This document shows positions 43,795 to 51,285 of a DNA stretch of 64,000 bases, one piece after another (positions within the stretch are counted from its first letter, which is position 1; each line of letters begins with the position of its first letter). Source of the stretch: DAOUBP01 sp964474695 (lineage in GTDB: Bacteria; Chloroflexota; Anaerolineae; CG2-30-64-16); assembly GCA_964474695.1 (NCBI GenBank), contig CAYYTK010000004.1:62001-126000 (forward strand). The letters are read 5' to 3'. The notes beneath the pieces were generated by a model. That model had not been told where the DNA came from and did not search any database. It saw nothing but the letters and a program-made list of their open reading frames with translations. The position numbers and the translations under genes were made by a program.

Positions 43795-44977
43795 GAATTT
43801 CGTGCCGAAGAATACGAGCCTTGTACGCTGTGTTGGCCTCAACGCGCATCTGCTCTCGCTGACCCAGACCTATCGCGGGGCGGGGATCAACGGCTACATC
43901 TATCAACTCCTGCGCCGTCTGCCAGAAACGGGCCAAGGAGCGATGCCGTTGTGCTACCGGGCCTTCCTGCACGACCGGGCCTTCGAGGCGCCGGCCGGCT
44001 TGAACGTTCAGTTCTCGCGTTGGGACACCCGGCGGCCGCTGCGGCGCATCCTGTGGGAACAGACGCGGCTGGCTGCGCTCTCCGGCGGACTTGACCTGCT
44101 GCATGGATTGGCATTTGCGGCGCCCTTGGCGGCGCGTTGCCCGACCATCGTCACCGTACACGACCTCAGTTTCATGCGTTTCCCCGAAGCGTTCCACCAC
44201 ACCAACCGGGCTTACCTGACGCTGTTCACGCGACTCTCAACGCGCCGCGCCCTGCGCGTGATTGCCGTATCGGAAAGCACGCGGCGCGATGTGATGGCCT
44301 TCTGCGGTGTGCCCGGCGAACGCGTGGTAACGATCCCAAACGGCGTCGATGAGGCATTCCACCCCGCGGACGCGGCCGAGGTTGCGGAATTTCGACGCAA
44401 TCGGCGCTTACCGGAGCGCTTCATCCTGTACCTGGGCACGCTGGAACCGCGCAAGAACCTGGAAACGCTGATCGACGCCTACGCTGCGCTCCGCGCCCGT
44501 CAGCAAGCAATCCCAAAACTGGTGATCGCCGGTGGCAAAGGCTGGTTTTTCGATACGATCTTTGCGCGGGTGGCTGAGCTGGGCCTGGCAGATGAGGTGC
44601 TGTTTCCCGGGTATATCCCCGGGGCCGAGCTGCCCTGGTGGTATCGTGCGGCCGAGCTGTTCGCGTATCCGTCACGCTTCGAAGGATTCGGGCTGCCCGT
44701 GTTGGAGGCCATGGCGTGTGGGACGCCGGTCATCACCACCACATCATCCTCGCTGCCCGAAGTAGCCGGCGATGCGGCCCTGCTGGTCGAACCGGACGAC
44801 ACGGAAGCACTGACCGCTGCTATCAACCTCTTGCTGACCGATGCGCAATTACGAGAGAACCTACGTGCGGCTGGGCTGCGGCAGGCTGCGCGTTTTTCTT
44901 GGGCACGCACAGCAACACAGACGGCTCAAGTCTATCGCGATCTATTGGGCGCATTGCCATCAGGAGGCGCCAGGTGA
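43793..44977 (+). CDS. Glycosyltransferase family 4 (mannosyltransferase-like)
   Basis: This protein of about 394 residues is a GT-B enzyme with GLNAHLLSLTQTYRGAGINGY at the N-terminus, LYLGTLEPRKNLETLI at the domain junction, and PSRFEGFGLPVLEAMACGTP as the donor-binding segment. It resembles the WbaZ/mannosyltransferase group. ATG 43793 is tentative because a TATAAT overlaps it; GTG 43802 is in frame and could be a leaderless start. Its stop overlaps the next gene's start (GTGA). Confidence 0.9.
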   Translation: MNFVPKNTSLVRCVGLNAHLLSLTQTYRGAGINGYIYQLLRRLPETGQGAMPLCYRAFLHDRAFEAPAGLNVQFSRWDTRRPLRRILWEQTRLAALSGGLDLLHGLAFAAPLAARCPTIVTVHDLSFMRFPEAFHHTNRAYLTLFTRLSTRRALRVIAVSESTRRDVMAFCGVPGERVVTIPNGVDEAFHPADAAEVAEFRRNRRLPERFILYLGTLEPRKNLETLIDAYAALRARQQAIPKLVIAGGKGWFFDTIFARVAELGLADEVLFPGYIPGAELPWWYRAAELFAYPSRFEGFGLPVLEAMACGTPVITTTSSSLPEVAGDAALLVEPDDTEALTAAINLLLTDAQLRENLRAAGLRQAARFSWARTATQTAQVYRDLLGALPSGGAR

Positions 44978-46404
44978 AACGAGACGTCCGTAACTGGATG
45001 CCCTGGGTGACCTTGGTCACCGATATCATCCTGATCAACATCGCTTTCCCGATCGCCTATTGGCTGCGTTATGATCTACAGCTCTTTCGCTCAGTAGATC
45101 CTGCCAACAACGTGCCTTATGTCGTGTACTTGCCGATGGTAGGCCTGCTGACGATGGTGCTGGTGCTTGCCAGCCGGCGCGAGGGCGCGTATGACGTCCG
45201 CCGAGGCCGCTCGTTATACGACGACCTGTATGGGCTTGTGAATGCCACGGCGACCGCCATCATGTTGCTGGTGGTGCTGGTCTTCTTCTATCGCCGCCTC
45301 TTCTACTCACGCATCATTTTCATCTATGCGGGGATCGCGATCCTGCTGCTCTTGGGCCTGGCTCGCATCGTGCGCGGGATGGTGTTGGCTCGGCTGCGCC
45401 AGGCCGGCCGGGGTGTTGACCGCGTGCTGATCATCGGCGCCGGTGAGGCCGGCCGGACCGTCATGCGCAATCTGATCGCCCAGCCGGAACTGGGCTATCG
45501 TGTCGTGGGGTTTCTGGATGACGACCCGGCCAAGAGCGTTGCCGATATCGGCCCGATCAAGGCCTTCGGGCCGCTGGACAACCTGCCCACGGTCGCCAAA
45601 GAACAGAATATCAATCAGGTGATCATCACCCTGCCCTGGCAATATCACCGCAAGATCCTCCGCCTGGTGAACGAGGCCGAACAGACCGGCATACGCGCGC
45701 GCGTCGTGCCCGATTTCTTCCAACTCAGCTTTGGCGGCGTGGATATCGAGGCGATCAACGGCATCCCCCTGATCAGCATCAAGGAAAACGCGCTGACCGG
45801 CTTCAACAACACTGTCAAGCGCATCGCCGATGTGCTGCTGGCCGGCCTGGCGATGATCCTGTTTGCGCCGTTGTGGCTGATCGTTGTGATTGCGATTCGT
45901 CTCGATTCTCCCGGTCCGATCCTGTTTCGTCAGGAGCGCGCCGGCCGTTACGGGAAACCTTTCCAGGTTTACAAGTTCCGCTCCATGTATCAGAACGCGG
46001 AGGCGCTGCTGGAGAAGCTGCGCGCTCAGAACGAGGCAGCCGGTCCGTTATTCAAGATACGCGATGATCCGCGGCGCACGCGAGTGGGACGGTTCATCCG
46101 CAAGACCAGCATCGACGAGCTGCCCCAGCTCATCAATGTGTTGCGCGGCGAGATGAGCGTCGTCGGCCCGCGGCCGGGGCTGCTCAGCGAGGTCGCGCAG
46201 TATCAGGATTGGCACCGCAAACGGCTGGAGGTGCTGCCGGGCATGACGGGCTTGTGGCAGGTGAGCGGTCGCAGCAACCTGACCTTCGATGAGATGGTGC
46301 TTCTCGACATTTACTATACCGAGAACTGGTCACTGAGCCTGGATCTGCGCATCCTCTTGCGCACCGCGTCCCCACGGGTGCTTTTGGGCGAAGGAGCGTA
46401 CTGA
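44974..46404 (+). CDS. Polyprenyl glycosylphosphotransferase (exopolysaccharide initiation)
   Basis: This 476-residue membrane enzyme transfers a sugar-1-phosphate onto undecaprenyl phosphate, starting a surface polysaccharide. It has four N-terminal TM helices, a CoA-binding-like Rossmann domain (VLIIGAGEAGRTVMRNL near 150), another TM near 285, and the catalytic bacterial sugar transferase domain (PFQVYKFRSM, SIDELPQLINVLRGEMS, VGPRPG). The GTG at 44974 has AGGAGG upstream and overlaps the preceding stop by 4 nt. Confidence 0.93.
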   Translation: MKRDVRNWMPWVTLVTDIILINIAFPIAYWLRYDLQLFRSVDPANNVPYVVYLPMVGLLTMVLVLASRREGAYDVRRGRSLYDDLYGLVNATATAIMLLVVLVFFYRRLFYSRIIFIYAGIAILLLLGLARIVRGMVLARLRQAGRGVDRVLIIGAGEAGRTVMRNLIAQPELGYRVVGFLDDDPAKSVADIGPIKAFGPLDNLPTVAKEQNINQVIITLPWQYHRKILRLVNEAEQTGIRARVVPDFFQLSFGGVDIEAINGIPLISIKENALTGFNNTVKRIADVLLAGLAMILFAPLWLIVVIAIRLDSPGPILFRQERAGRYGKPFQVYKFRSMYQNAEALLEKLRAQNEAAGPLFKIRDDPRRTRVGRFIRKTSIDELPQLINVLRGEMSVVGPRPGLLSEVAQYQDWHRKRLEVLPGMTGLWQVSGRSNLTFDEMVLLDIYYTENWSLSLDLRILLRTASPRVLLGEGAY

Positions 46405-46456
46405 ATCGCGCCATTGATAACCAGAAAGACAGCCAATTCCCGCTTGGAACATATGA

Positions 46457-47638
46457 ATGAAAGACATCACTGAGTCCCTGCCGCGGGTCACCATCTTGAT
46501 GGCGGATTCCGGGGGCGGGCATCGCGCCGCAGCACAAAGCCTGACCGACGCCCTGCAGGATCGCGCCCTGGTCACCTGGCTCAACCTGTTGGACGAGCAC
46601 ACGCCGTTCCCGCTCAACAAGGTCTCAGATCTTTACGGGCCGCTTGTCACCCGCGCACCCAGGCTGTACTACTTGCTCTACCGTTACGCCTCGGCGCGCT
46701 CACGGATCGCGCTGACTGAACGCGCGATTTACCCACTGGTGCGCCGCTCGCTCACTTCACCGCTGCTGTCCCAGAAAGCCGATCTGGTCATCAGCGTCCA
46801 TCCGCTGCACAACAACGTGCCCCTGCGGATCCTGCGGTCGACCGGCCTGAACACGCCCTTCGTGACCGTCGTCACCGATCCGATAACGGCGCCGGCAGCC
46901 TGGTTCTGCTCAGATGTCGATCTGTGCATCGTGGCCAGCGAACAGGCGCGCGAGACGGCCCTGGCCTGCGGCCTGGCGGCGCAGCAGGTGTGCGTCATCG
47001 GCCTGCCGATTCGCCGCGCATTCCTTGCCGCGCGCGATCGACCCAAGCCGACGGCACGCGCCCTTGTCGGCCTGCCGGCCGAGCAGCCCCTGGTGCTGAT
47101 GACAGGCGGGGGCGCAGGGATCGGGCGCCTGCTCCCGATCGCGCAGGCCCTGGCAGGACGATTGGCAGATCACCCGGCCCAACCCCAATTAGCCATCATT
47201 GCCGGCCGCAACCGGGAACTGCAGCAGCGGCTGGCGGCCGAACCCTGGCCGCTGCCGGTGCACGTAACGGGCTACGTGGAGAACATGTCGGACTGGCTCG
47301 CGGCCGCGGACTTGCTCGTCACCAAGGCCGGACCGGGCACACTGGCCGAGGCGGCCTGCCTGAGCCTGCCGACGCTGATCACCGAGTATATCCCCGGCCA
47401 GGAAGAAGGCAACGTCGCCTGGATTACCCAAAACGGCGCGGGCGCCTACGAAACCAACCCGGCGAGCATTGCCGGGCTGGCGGCCGATCTGCTGCTCCCC
47501 GGCAACCCGGCCTTGGGCGAGATGGCGGCCCACGCGCGCGCGTTGGGCCAACCCGATGCCGCCGCCGAAATCGCACGCGTTGCCCTGGGCCTCATCGGGT
47601 CATCGCCGCGTAACCGGGTCGGGCCGGGCCGCATCTAA
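46457..47638 (+). CDS. MGDG-synthase/GT28-like glycosyltransferase
   Basis: This 393-residue protein has the N-terminal MGDG synthase motif ILMADSGGGHRAAAQSL and the MurG-like C-terminal donor site VTKAGPGTLAEAACLSLPTLI. Family members glycosylate diacylglycerol to make glycolipids (UgtP, MGDG synthase). It is 52 nt downstream of the glycosylphosphotransferase and could make a membrane glycolipid anchor. No signal peptide is present; peripheral membrane association is expected. Confidence 0.87.
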   Translation: MKDITESLPRVTILMADSGGGHRAAAQSLTDALQDRALVTWLNLLDEHTPFPLNKVSDLYGPLVTRAPRLYYLLYRYASARSRIALTERAIYPLVRRSLTSPLLSQKADLVISVHPLHNNVPLRILRSTGLNTPFVTVVTDPITAPAAWFCSDVDLCIVASEQARETALACGLAAQQVCVIGLPIRRAFLAARDRPKPTARALVGLPAEQPLVLMTGGGAGIGRLLPIAQALAGRLADHPAQPQLAIIAGRNRELQQRLAAEPWPLPVHVTGYVENMSDWLAAADLLVTKAGPGTLAEAACLSLPTLITEYIPGQEEGNVAWITQNGAGAYETNPASIAGLAADLLLPGNPALGEMAAHARALGQPDAAAEIARVALGLIGSSPRNRVGPGRI

Positions 47639-47673
47639 ACAATCACGACAACAGCCTGGCGAAAGGTGAGATC

Positions 47674-48105
47674 ATGACGAACGCGAACATTACCTGGGTG
47701 GAAGACATGCAGTTCGTGGCCGCGGGCGACTCGGGCCATGCCATTCTGATGGATTCGAATGCGGAGAGCGGCGGGCACAACAGCGCTGCCCGGCCGATGG
47801 AGGTGCTGCTGATGGGGGTGCTGGGCTGCACGGCCATGGACGTCATCAGCATCTTGAAGAAGAAGCGCCAGCCCGTGCAGGGCTTCAAGATCTTCGCGAC
47901 AGGTGAACGCGCGGCGGAAAACCCCAAGAAGTACACCAAGATCCACCTGGAGTATGTGGCTTACGGTGACGTGGATCCGAAGGCATTGGCGCGGGCGATC
48001 GAGCTGTCGGAGACCACCTATTGCGGCGCCATGGCGACGGTGCGCGGCGTCGCCGAAGTTACGTCCAGCTACCGGGTGGAGCCCGCCCCGGCAGCACAGG
48101 AATGA
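47674..48105 (+). CDS. OsmC family protein
   Basis: This 143-residue protein is an OsmC/Ohr-fold member. The segment RPMEVLLMGVLGCTAMDVISIL carries the conserved C53-like cysteine, and ELSETTYCGAMATVRG holds the second. OsmC/Ohr proteins use these two cysteines to reduce organic hydroperoxides. A GGTGAG ribosome site precedes the ATG. The gene is followed at once by a repeat hairpin (48120-48152) that should terminate it. Confidence 0.9.
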   Translation: MTNANITWVEDMQFVAAGDSGHAILMDSNAESGGHNSAARPMEVLLMGVLGCTAMDVISILKKKRQPVQGFKIFATGERAAENPKKYTKIHLEYVAYGDVDPKALARAIELSETTYCGAMATVRGVAEVTSSYRVEPAPAAQE

Positions 48106-48119
48106 TACAAGAAGACACA

Positions 48120-48158
48120 AGAAACCAGGTTTCTGCGAGAAACCTGGTTTCTCTTTTT
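48120..48158. repeat. Palindromic repeat family R1, copy 2 (terminator)
   Basis: Arms AGAAACCAGGTTTCT (48120-48134) and AGAAACCTGGTTTCT (48138-48152) are exact complements around a GCG loop and are followed by CTTTTTT on the + strand. It lies between convergent osmC and femAB genes and should work as an intrinsic terminator for osmC. Confidence 0.85.
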
Positions 48159-49234
48159 TAGTGGCGCCGGCGGCGCATGAGATCAAGCACCCGGGGCATG
48201 GCCACAGTGTAGGCCCAGTACAAAGGCCGATGGATGGGATAGTCCCAGGCCCCGATGTGCGGTACGAATTCGCCGCCGAACCCTTGCTTGAACCGGTACA
48301 CCCCCCACATCGGGTCGTTCTCGTCCAACGCATCCGGCGCGCCCCACCAATCGTAGCGCGTGCAGCCGGCCGCTTTGGCCCAGCGCATGGCCGCCCATTG
48401 CAGCGCGTGGTTGGGCATCAGATCGCGCGCCTGCGCGGTGGATGCGCCGTAGAAATACCAGGCCGTCCGGCCAAACCGAAACAGGATCAGCCCCGCGATC
48501 GGCGCGCCATCCACCTCGGCCAGCAAGACGTGCGCCAGACCCTCAGCCAGAAACCGTTCCCAGATCGCCCGATAGTATTCGAACGGCCGCACCAAAAACC
48601 CGTCCCGATCGCCGGTCTCGCGATACATGCCGTAGAACGCCGGCAGATCGCCAGGGCCGCCCTCCCGCACGACGACGCCCCGGCGCTCGGCCAGGCGGAT
48701 ATTGTAGCGCCACTTGGGCTTCATGGCGGCCAACAGCGCGTCCTCGTCCTGCACCAGGTCGGAAACCATCGTGTTGCGAAACTGGATCTGCTCGGCCGAG
48801 GGGTGCCAACCGCGGCGTGCCAGCGTCGCGACGACGGCCTGGCCCTCCGGTGTGCCGGCGCGCACGTCGGGGTCGATCTTGACGAAGAACGCGCCGGCGC
48901 GACGCGCCGCAGCCTCCACCCTGGCGAGCACCGACTCAACCAGCGCGGCGTCCGACCAATCGAGCAGCGGGCCCTTGGGGACATAGGCGACAGCAACCGG
49001 AAGGCGCGGATGGAGCCGCCGAGTCAGCATGGCCGCGGCCGCCCTGGTTTCGCCCGGACGCTCCATCCACAGCAGCCGATCGGCGCGCCAGCCGGTTTGC
49101 ATCTTGGTCTCGCCCCATGCCCAACTTTGCAGCACATGCGGCTGAGGCAGCGCCAACACCCCGGCATCCCACAGCGTTGGCTCCATGCACCCCATCACCT
49201 GATACAAGCGGTCGTCCGCCCCTTGCTCCCTCAC
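48158..49234 (-). CDS. FemAB-type aminoacyltransferase, copy 1
   Basis: This 358-residue GNAT-fold protein belongs to the FemA/FemB/FmhB group, which adds amino acids from aminoacyl-tRNA to the peptidoglycan stem peptide. Landmarks are VLQSWAWGETK, MKPKWRYNIRLAERRGV, MPNHALQWAAMRWAKA and YRFKQGFGGEFVPHIGAWD. The GTG start at 49234 overlaps the stop of the upstream paralogue by 4 nt (GTGA). The two proteins share the MKPKWRYNIRLAER and NHALQWAAMRWA motifs and are clearly duplicates. Specificity is unknown. Confidence 0.9.
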   Translation of the reverse strand: MREQGADDRLYQVMGCMEPTLWDAGVLALPQPHVLQSWAWGETKMQTGWRADRLLWMERPGETRAAAAMLTRRLHPRLPVAVAYVPKGPLLDWSDAALVESVLARVEAAARRAGAFFVKIDPDVRAGTPEGQAVVATLARRGWHPSAEQIQFRNTMVSDLVQDEDALLAAMKPKWRYNIRLAERRGVVVREGGPGDLPAFYGMYRETGDRDGFLVRPFEYYRAIWERFLAEGLAHVLLAEVDGAPIAGLILFRFGRTAWYFYGASTAQARDLMPNHALQWAAMRWAKAAGCTRYDWWGAPDALDENDPMWGVYRFKQGFGGEFVPHIGAWDYPIHRPLYWAYTVAMPRVLDLMRRRRH

Positions 49235-50280
49235 GCCTCACTCCCCCGCCGCAGCCGCAGCGCCAGACGGTACAGCGCAGTTCCGGCGCGCGAAAGCGGC
49301 AAATCCCAGGCCCCGGTGTAGCGCACGACCCGCCCGCCAAAACCCTGCTTGAAGCGATAGACGCCCCACAGGCCGCCTTCGCCCCAACTGGCCGGCTCCG
49401 CATGGGCGAGCGGATTCTCGCCCACCTCATCGGGGATCCCCCACAAGTCGTAGGTGGTGCAGCCGCGGGCGCGTGCCCAGCGCATGGCAGCCCATTGCAG
49501 CGCATGGTTGGGCATCAAATTCCGTCCCTCTTCACCGGACGCCCCCCACATATACCACGCCATTCGACCCACCGCGAACACCGCGATGGCCGCCAACATC
49601 CGGCCCTCGTGCTCGGCAATCAGCCAGGCGGCCAGCCCGGCCGGCAGGAACAACTCGGTGGCGCGCGCGTAATAGGCGGGGCTGTGTACGCCGAAGCCGT
49701 CCCGTTCGCCGGTGACCGCCAGCAGGCGCTGAATCTCCGGCAGATCGACCGCCGCCCCCTCACGAACGGTGACGCCCTTGCGTTCAGCCAGCCGGATGTT
49801 GTACCGCCACTTGGGCTTCATCGCGGCCAACAGCGTTTCATCGTCGCCCAGGTCGATGTGGATCGTGCTGAGCGGCTGAACGCGCTGGCCGCTGCGCTCG
49901 AAGCCCAGGTCCTGCAAGACAACCGCCTGCCAGTCGGCCGGCAGCTCCGGCTCAAGCTTCAACAGGGCAGCCCGCCGTTTGCGGCAGAGAGCCTGCGCCT
50001 GCGCCAACACCGCGCGCACCTGCTCGGGAGCAGCCCAATCGACGACGGGACCTTTGGGGATGTATGCCAGCGTCTGGCCCCACGGCAGCCGCCGGAAAAG
50101 GAGGCTCGCACCCCCCACAATCGGCGCGTCGGGGCCGGATGCGGCGCGCACGATCACGCGCTCCGCCTGCCAGCCGAACGCGGATTTCAACCGGGCCCAG
50201 CGGCTTGTCTGGAGCACGTGCCCGGCCGGATGCCCGGCGACGAACTCATCCCAGGCGGCCGCTTCGATATCATGGTTCAT
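49231..50280 (-). CDS. FemAB-type aminoacyltransferase, copy 2
   Basis: This 349-residue paralogue of the adjacent gene carries the same landmarks: VLQTSRWARLKSAFGW, MKPKWRYNIRLAERKGV, MPNHALQWAAMRWARA and YRFKQGFGGRVVRYTGAWD. It is translated first; its ATG at 50280 is preceded by a TATAAT-containing promoter (50288-50317), so the transcript is nearly leaderless. Tandem Fem proteins elsewhere add successive residues of an interpeptide bridge, which may be so here. Confidence 0.9.
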   Translation of the reverse strand: MNHDIEAAAWDEFVAGHPAGHVLQTSRWARLKSAFGWQAERVIVRAASGPDAPIVGGASLLFRRLPWGQTLAYIPKGPVVDWAAPEQVRAVLAQAQALCRKRRAALLKLEPELPADWQAVVLQDLGFERSGQRVQPLSTIHIDLGDDETLLAAMKPKWRYNIRLAERKGVTVREGAAVDLPEIQRLLAVTGERDGFGVHSPAYYARATELFLPAGLAAWLIAEHEGRMLAAIAVFAVGRMAWYMWGASGEEGRNLMPNHALQWAAMRWARARGCTTYDLWGIPDEVGENPLAHAEPASWGEGGLWGVYRFKQGFGGRVVRYTGAWDLPLSRAGTALYRLALRLRRGSEA

Positions 50281-50287
50281 GTAGTAG

Positions 50288-50317
50288 ATTATAACCGCAT
50301 TGCCGGGATGGCGAGAA
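50288..50317 (-). promoter_or_regulatory. Sigma-70-like promoter for the femAB pair
   Basis: On the reverse strand TTCTCG (50317-50312) and TATAAT (50293-50288) are separated by 18 nt, with the -10 box 7 nt from the ATG. Confidence 0.4.
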
Positions 50318-50323
50318 AACGCT

Positions 50324-50352
50324 TTGACAGACTTCGCTGATCATGCTATCAT
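50324..50352 (+). promoter_or_regulatory. Sigma-70-like promoter for the hypothetical gene at 50421
   Basis: TTGACA (50324-50329) and TATCAT (50347-50352) are separated by 17 nt, back-to-back with the femAB promoter. Confidence 0.6.
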
Positions 50353-50420
50353 CCGGCTTAGCAACGTGCGAGCGCGCAACCCGGCCTCGCACGTTCATTT
50401 CGTCTCATAGTAGGGTCCAC

Positions 50421-51143
50421 ATGCAGGCAAACCTGGTGAACGGCTGGCGCGAGGTGCTGGCGCGCGTTTTCGACGGCTTCGAGGCGGAGTATGGCGTGAC
50501 GCCCGAATGGCTGATCAATCCTGAGACCAATCGCCGGCTGAAACTGGATCATCTCTATCCCGATGTCGCACTGGCCGTGCGCTTCATCGGGCTGGAGGGC
50601 ACGCAGCGCAAGCAGCGCAAAAGCGACGAAGAGGTCGAGGCTGACGAGAATCGGGAGGACGCGCGAGCGACAGCCTGTCGCCAGCATGGCGTGGTGCTGG
50701 TCAGCATCGATCCGGATGGGGAGCCGCGGGTGGCGCTGCGCAACCTGGAGATGGGGTTGGCGCGCGCGGCCGCGCAGTTAGCCCAAAACACGGCCGTGCC
50801 GCACGCTCGAAAACAGAAGCTGATGCCTGCGCTGAGCGCCGCTCGCCGCCGCGCCGGCGAGTTCATGACCAAGCTCGACCCGCCCCAAAGGCTCAATCTC
50901 TATGCCGAGATGTGGTGGGATCGGCAGGCGATGCTGAGCGCACAGGCGCCCGCCCAGAAACCATCTGCCAGGCCGCAGTCCTACAGCGTGGGCATGGGGG
51001 TCTACCACGAACGTTTCGGCGCCGGCACGGTCACCGCCATCGAACCGGAAGGCCAGGATAAGGTGATCACCGTCGACTTTGTCCAGGCGGGGGTGCGCAC
51101 CTTCTATGCCAGCCTGGCGGCCGGCAAGCTGATGCCGCAATAG
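50421..51143 (+). CDS. Hypothetical protein with UvrD-type C-terminal domain
   Basis: This 240-residue cytoplasmic protein has no family I can name for its first 180 residues. It begins MQANLVNGWREVLARVFDGF and has a charged stretch (QRKQRKSDEEVEADENREDARA, residues 65-86) and a helical middle. LDHLYPDVALAVRFIGLEG and HGVVLVSIDPDGEP hint at an endonuclease-like core, which is speculative. The C-terminus (VGMGVYHERFGAGTVTAIEP) resembles the Tudor-like RNA-polymerase-binding tail of PcrA/UvrD and the one at the end of the helicase in this window. It has its own promoter. It may be transcription- or repair-associated. Confidence 0.7.
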   Translation: MQANLVNGWREVLARVFDGFEAEYGVTPEWLINPETNRRLKLDHLYPDVALAVRFIGLEGTQRKQRKSDEEVEADENREDARATACRQHGVVLVSIDPDGEPRVALRNLEMGLARAAAQLAQNTAVPHARKQKLMPALSAARRRAGEFMTKLDPPQRLNLYAEMWWDRQAMLSAQAPAQKPSARPQSYSVGMGVYHERFGAGTVTAIEPEGQDKVITVDFVQAGVRTFYASLAAGKLMPQ

Positions 51144-51285
51144 CTGGCGGCGGGAACGCCGCATGATGATCCGGCAATTCCTGACCCGCGTCATGGCGAC
51201 GCGTGCCGCACTCTGCTAATCTAGCACCGGAAGACGCGCATCAGCAGAGCCATCCAACTGCCAACTTGCCAACGGAGGTAAGATC

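Noticed and set aside
47903..49321. Long open frame (472 codons) on the + strand
   Set aside because: It runs out of frame through osmC, the R1 repeat and antisense femAB, with no domain pattern.
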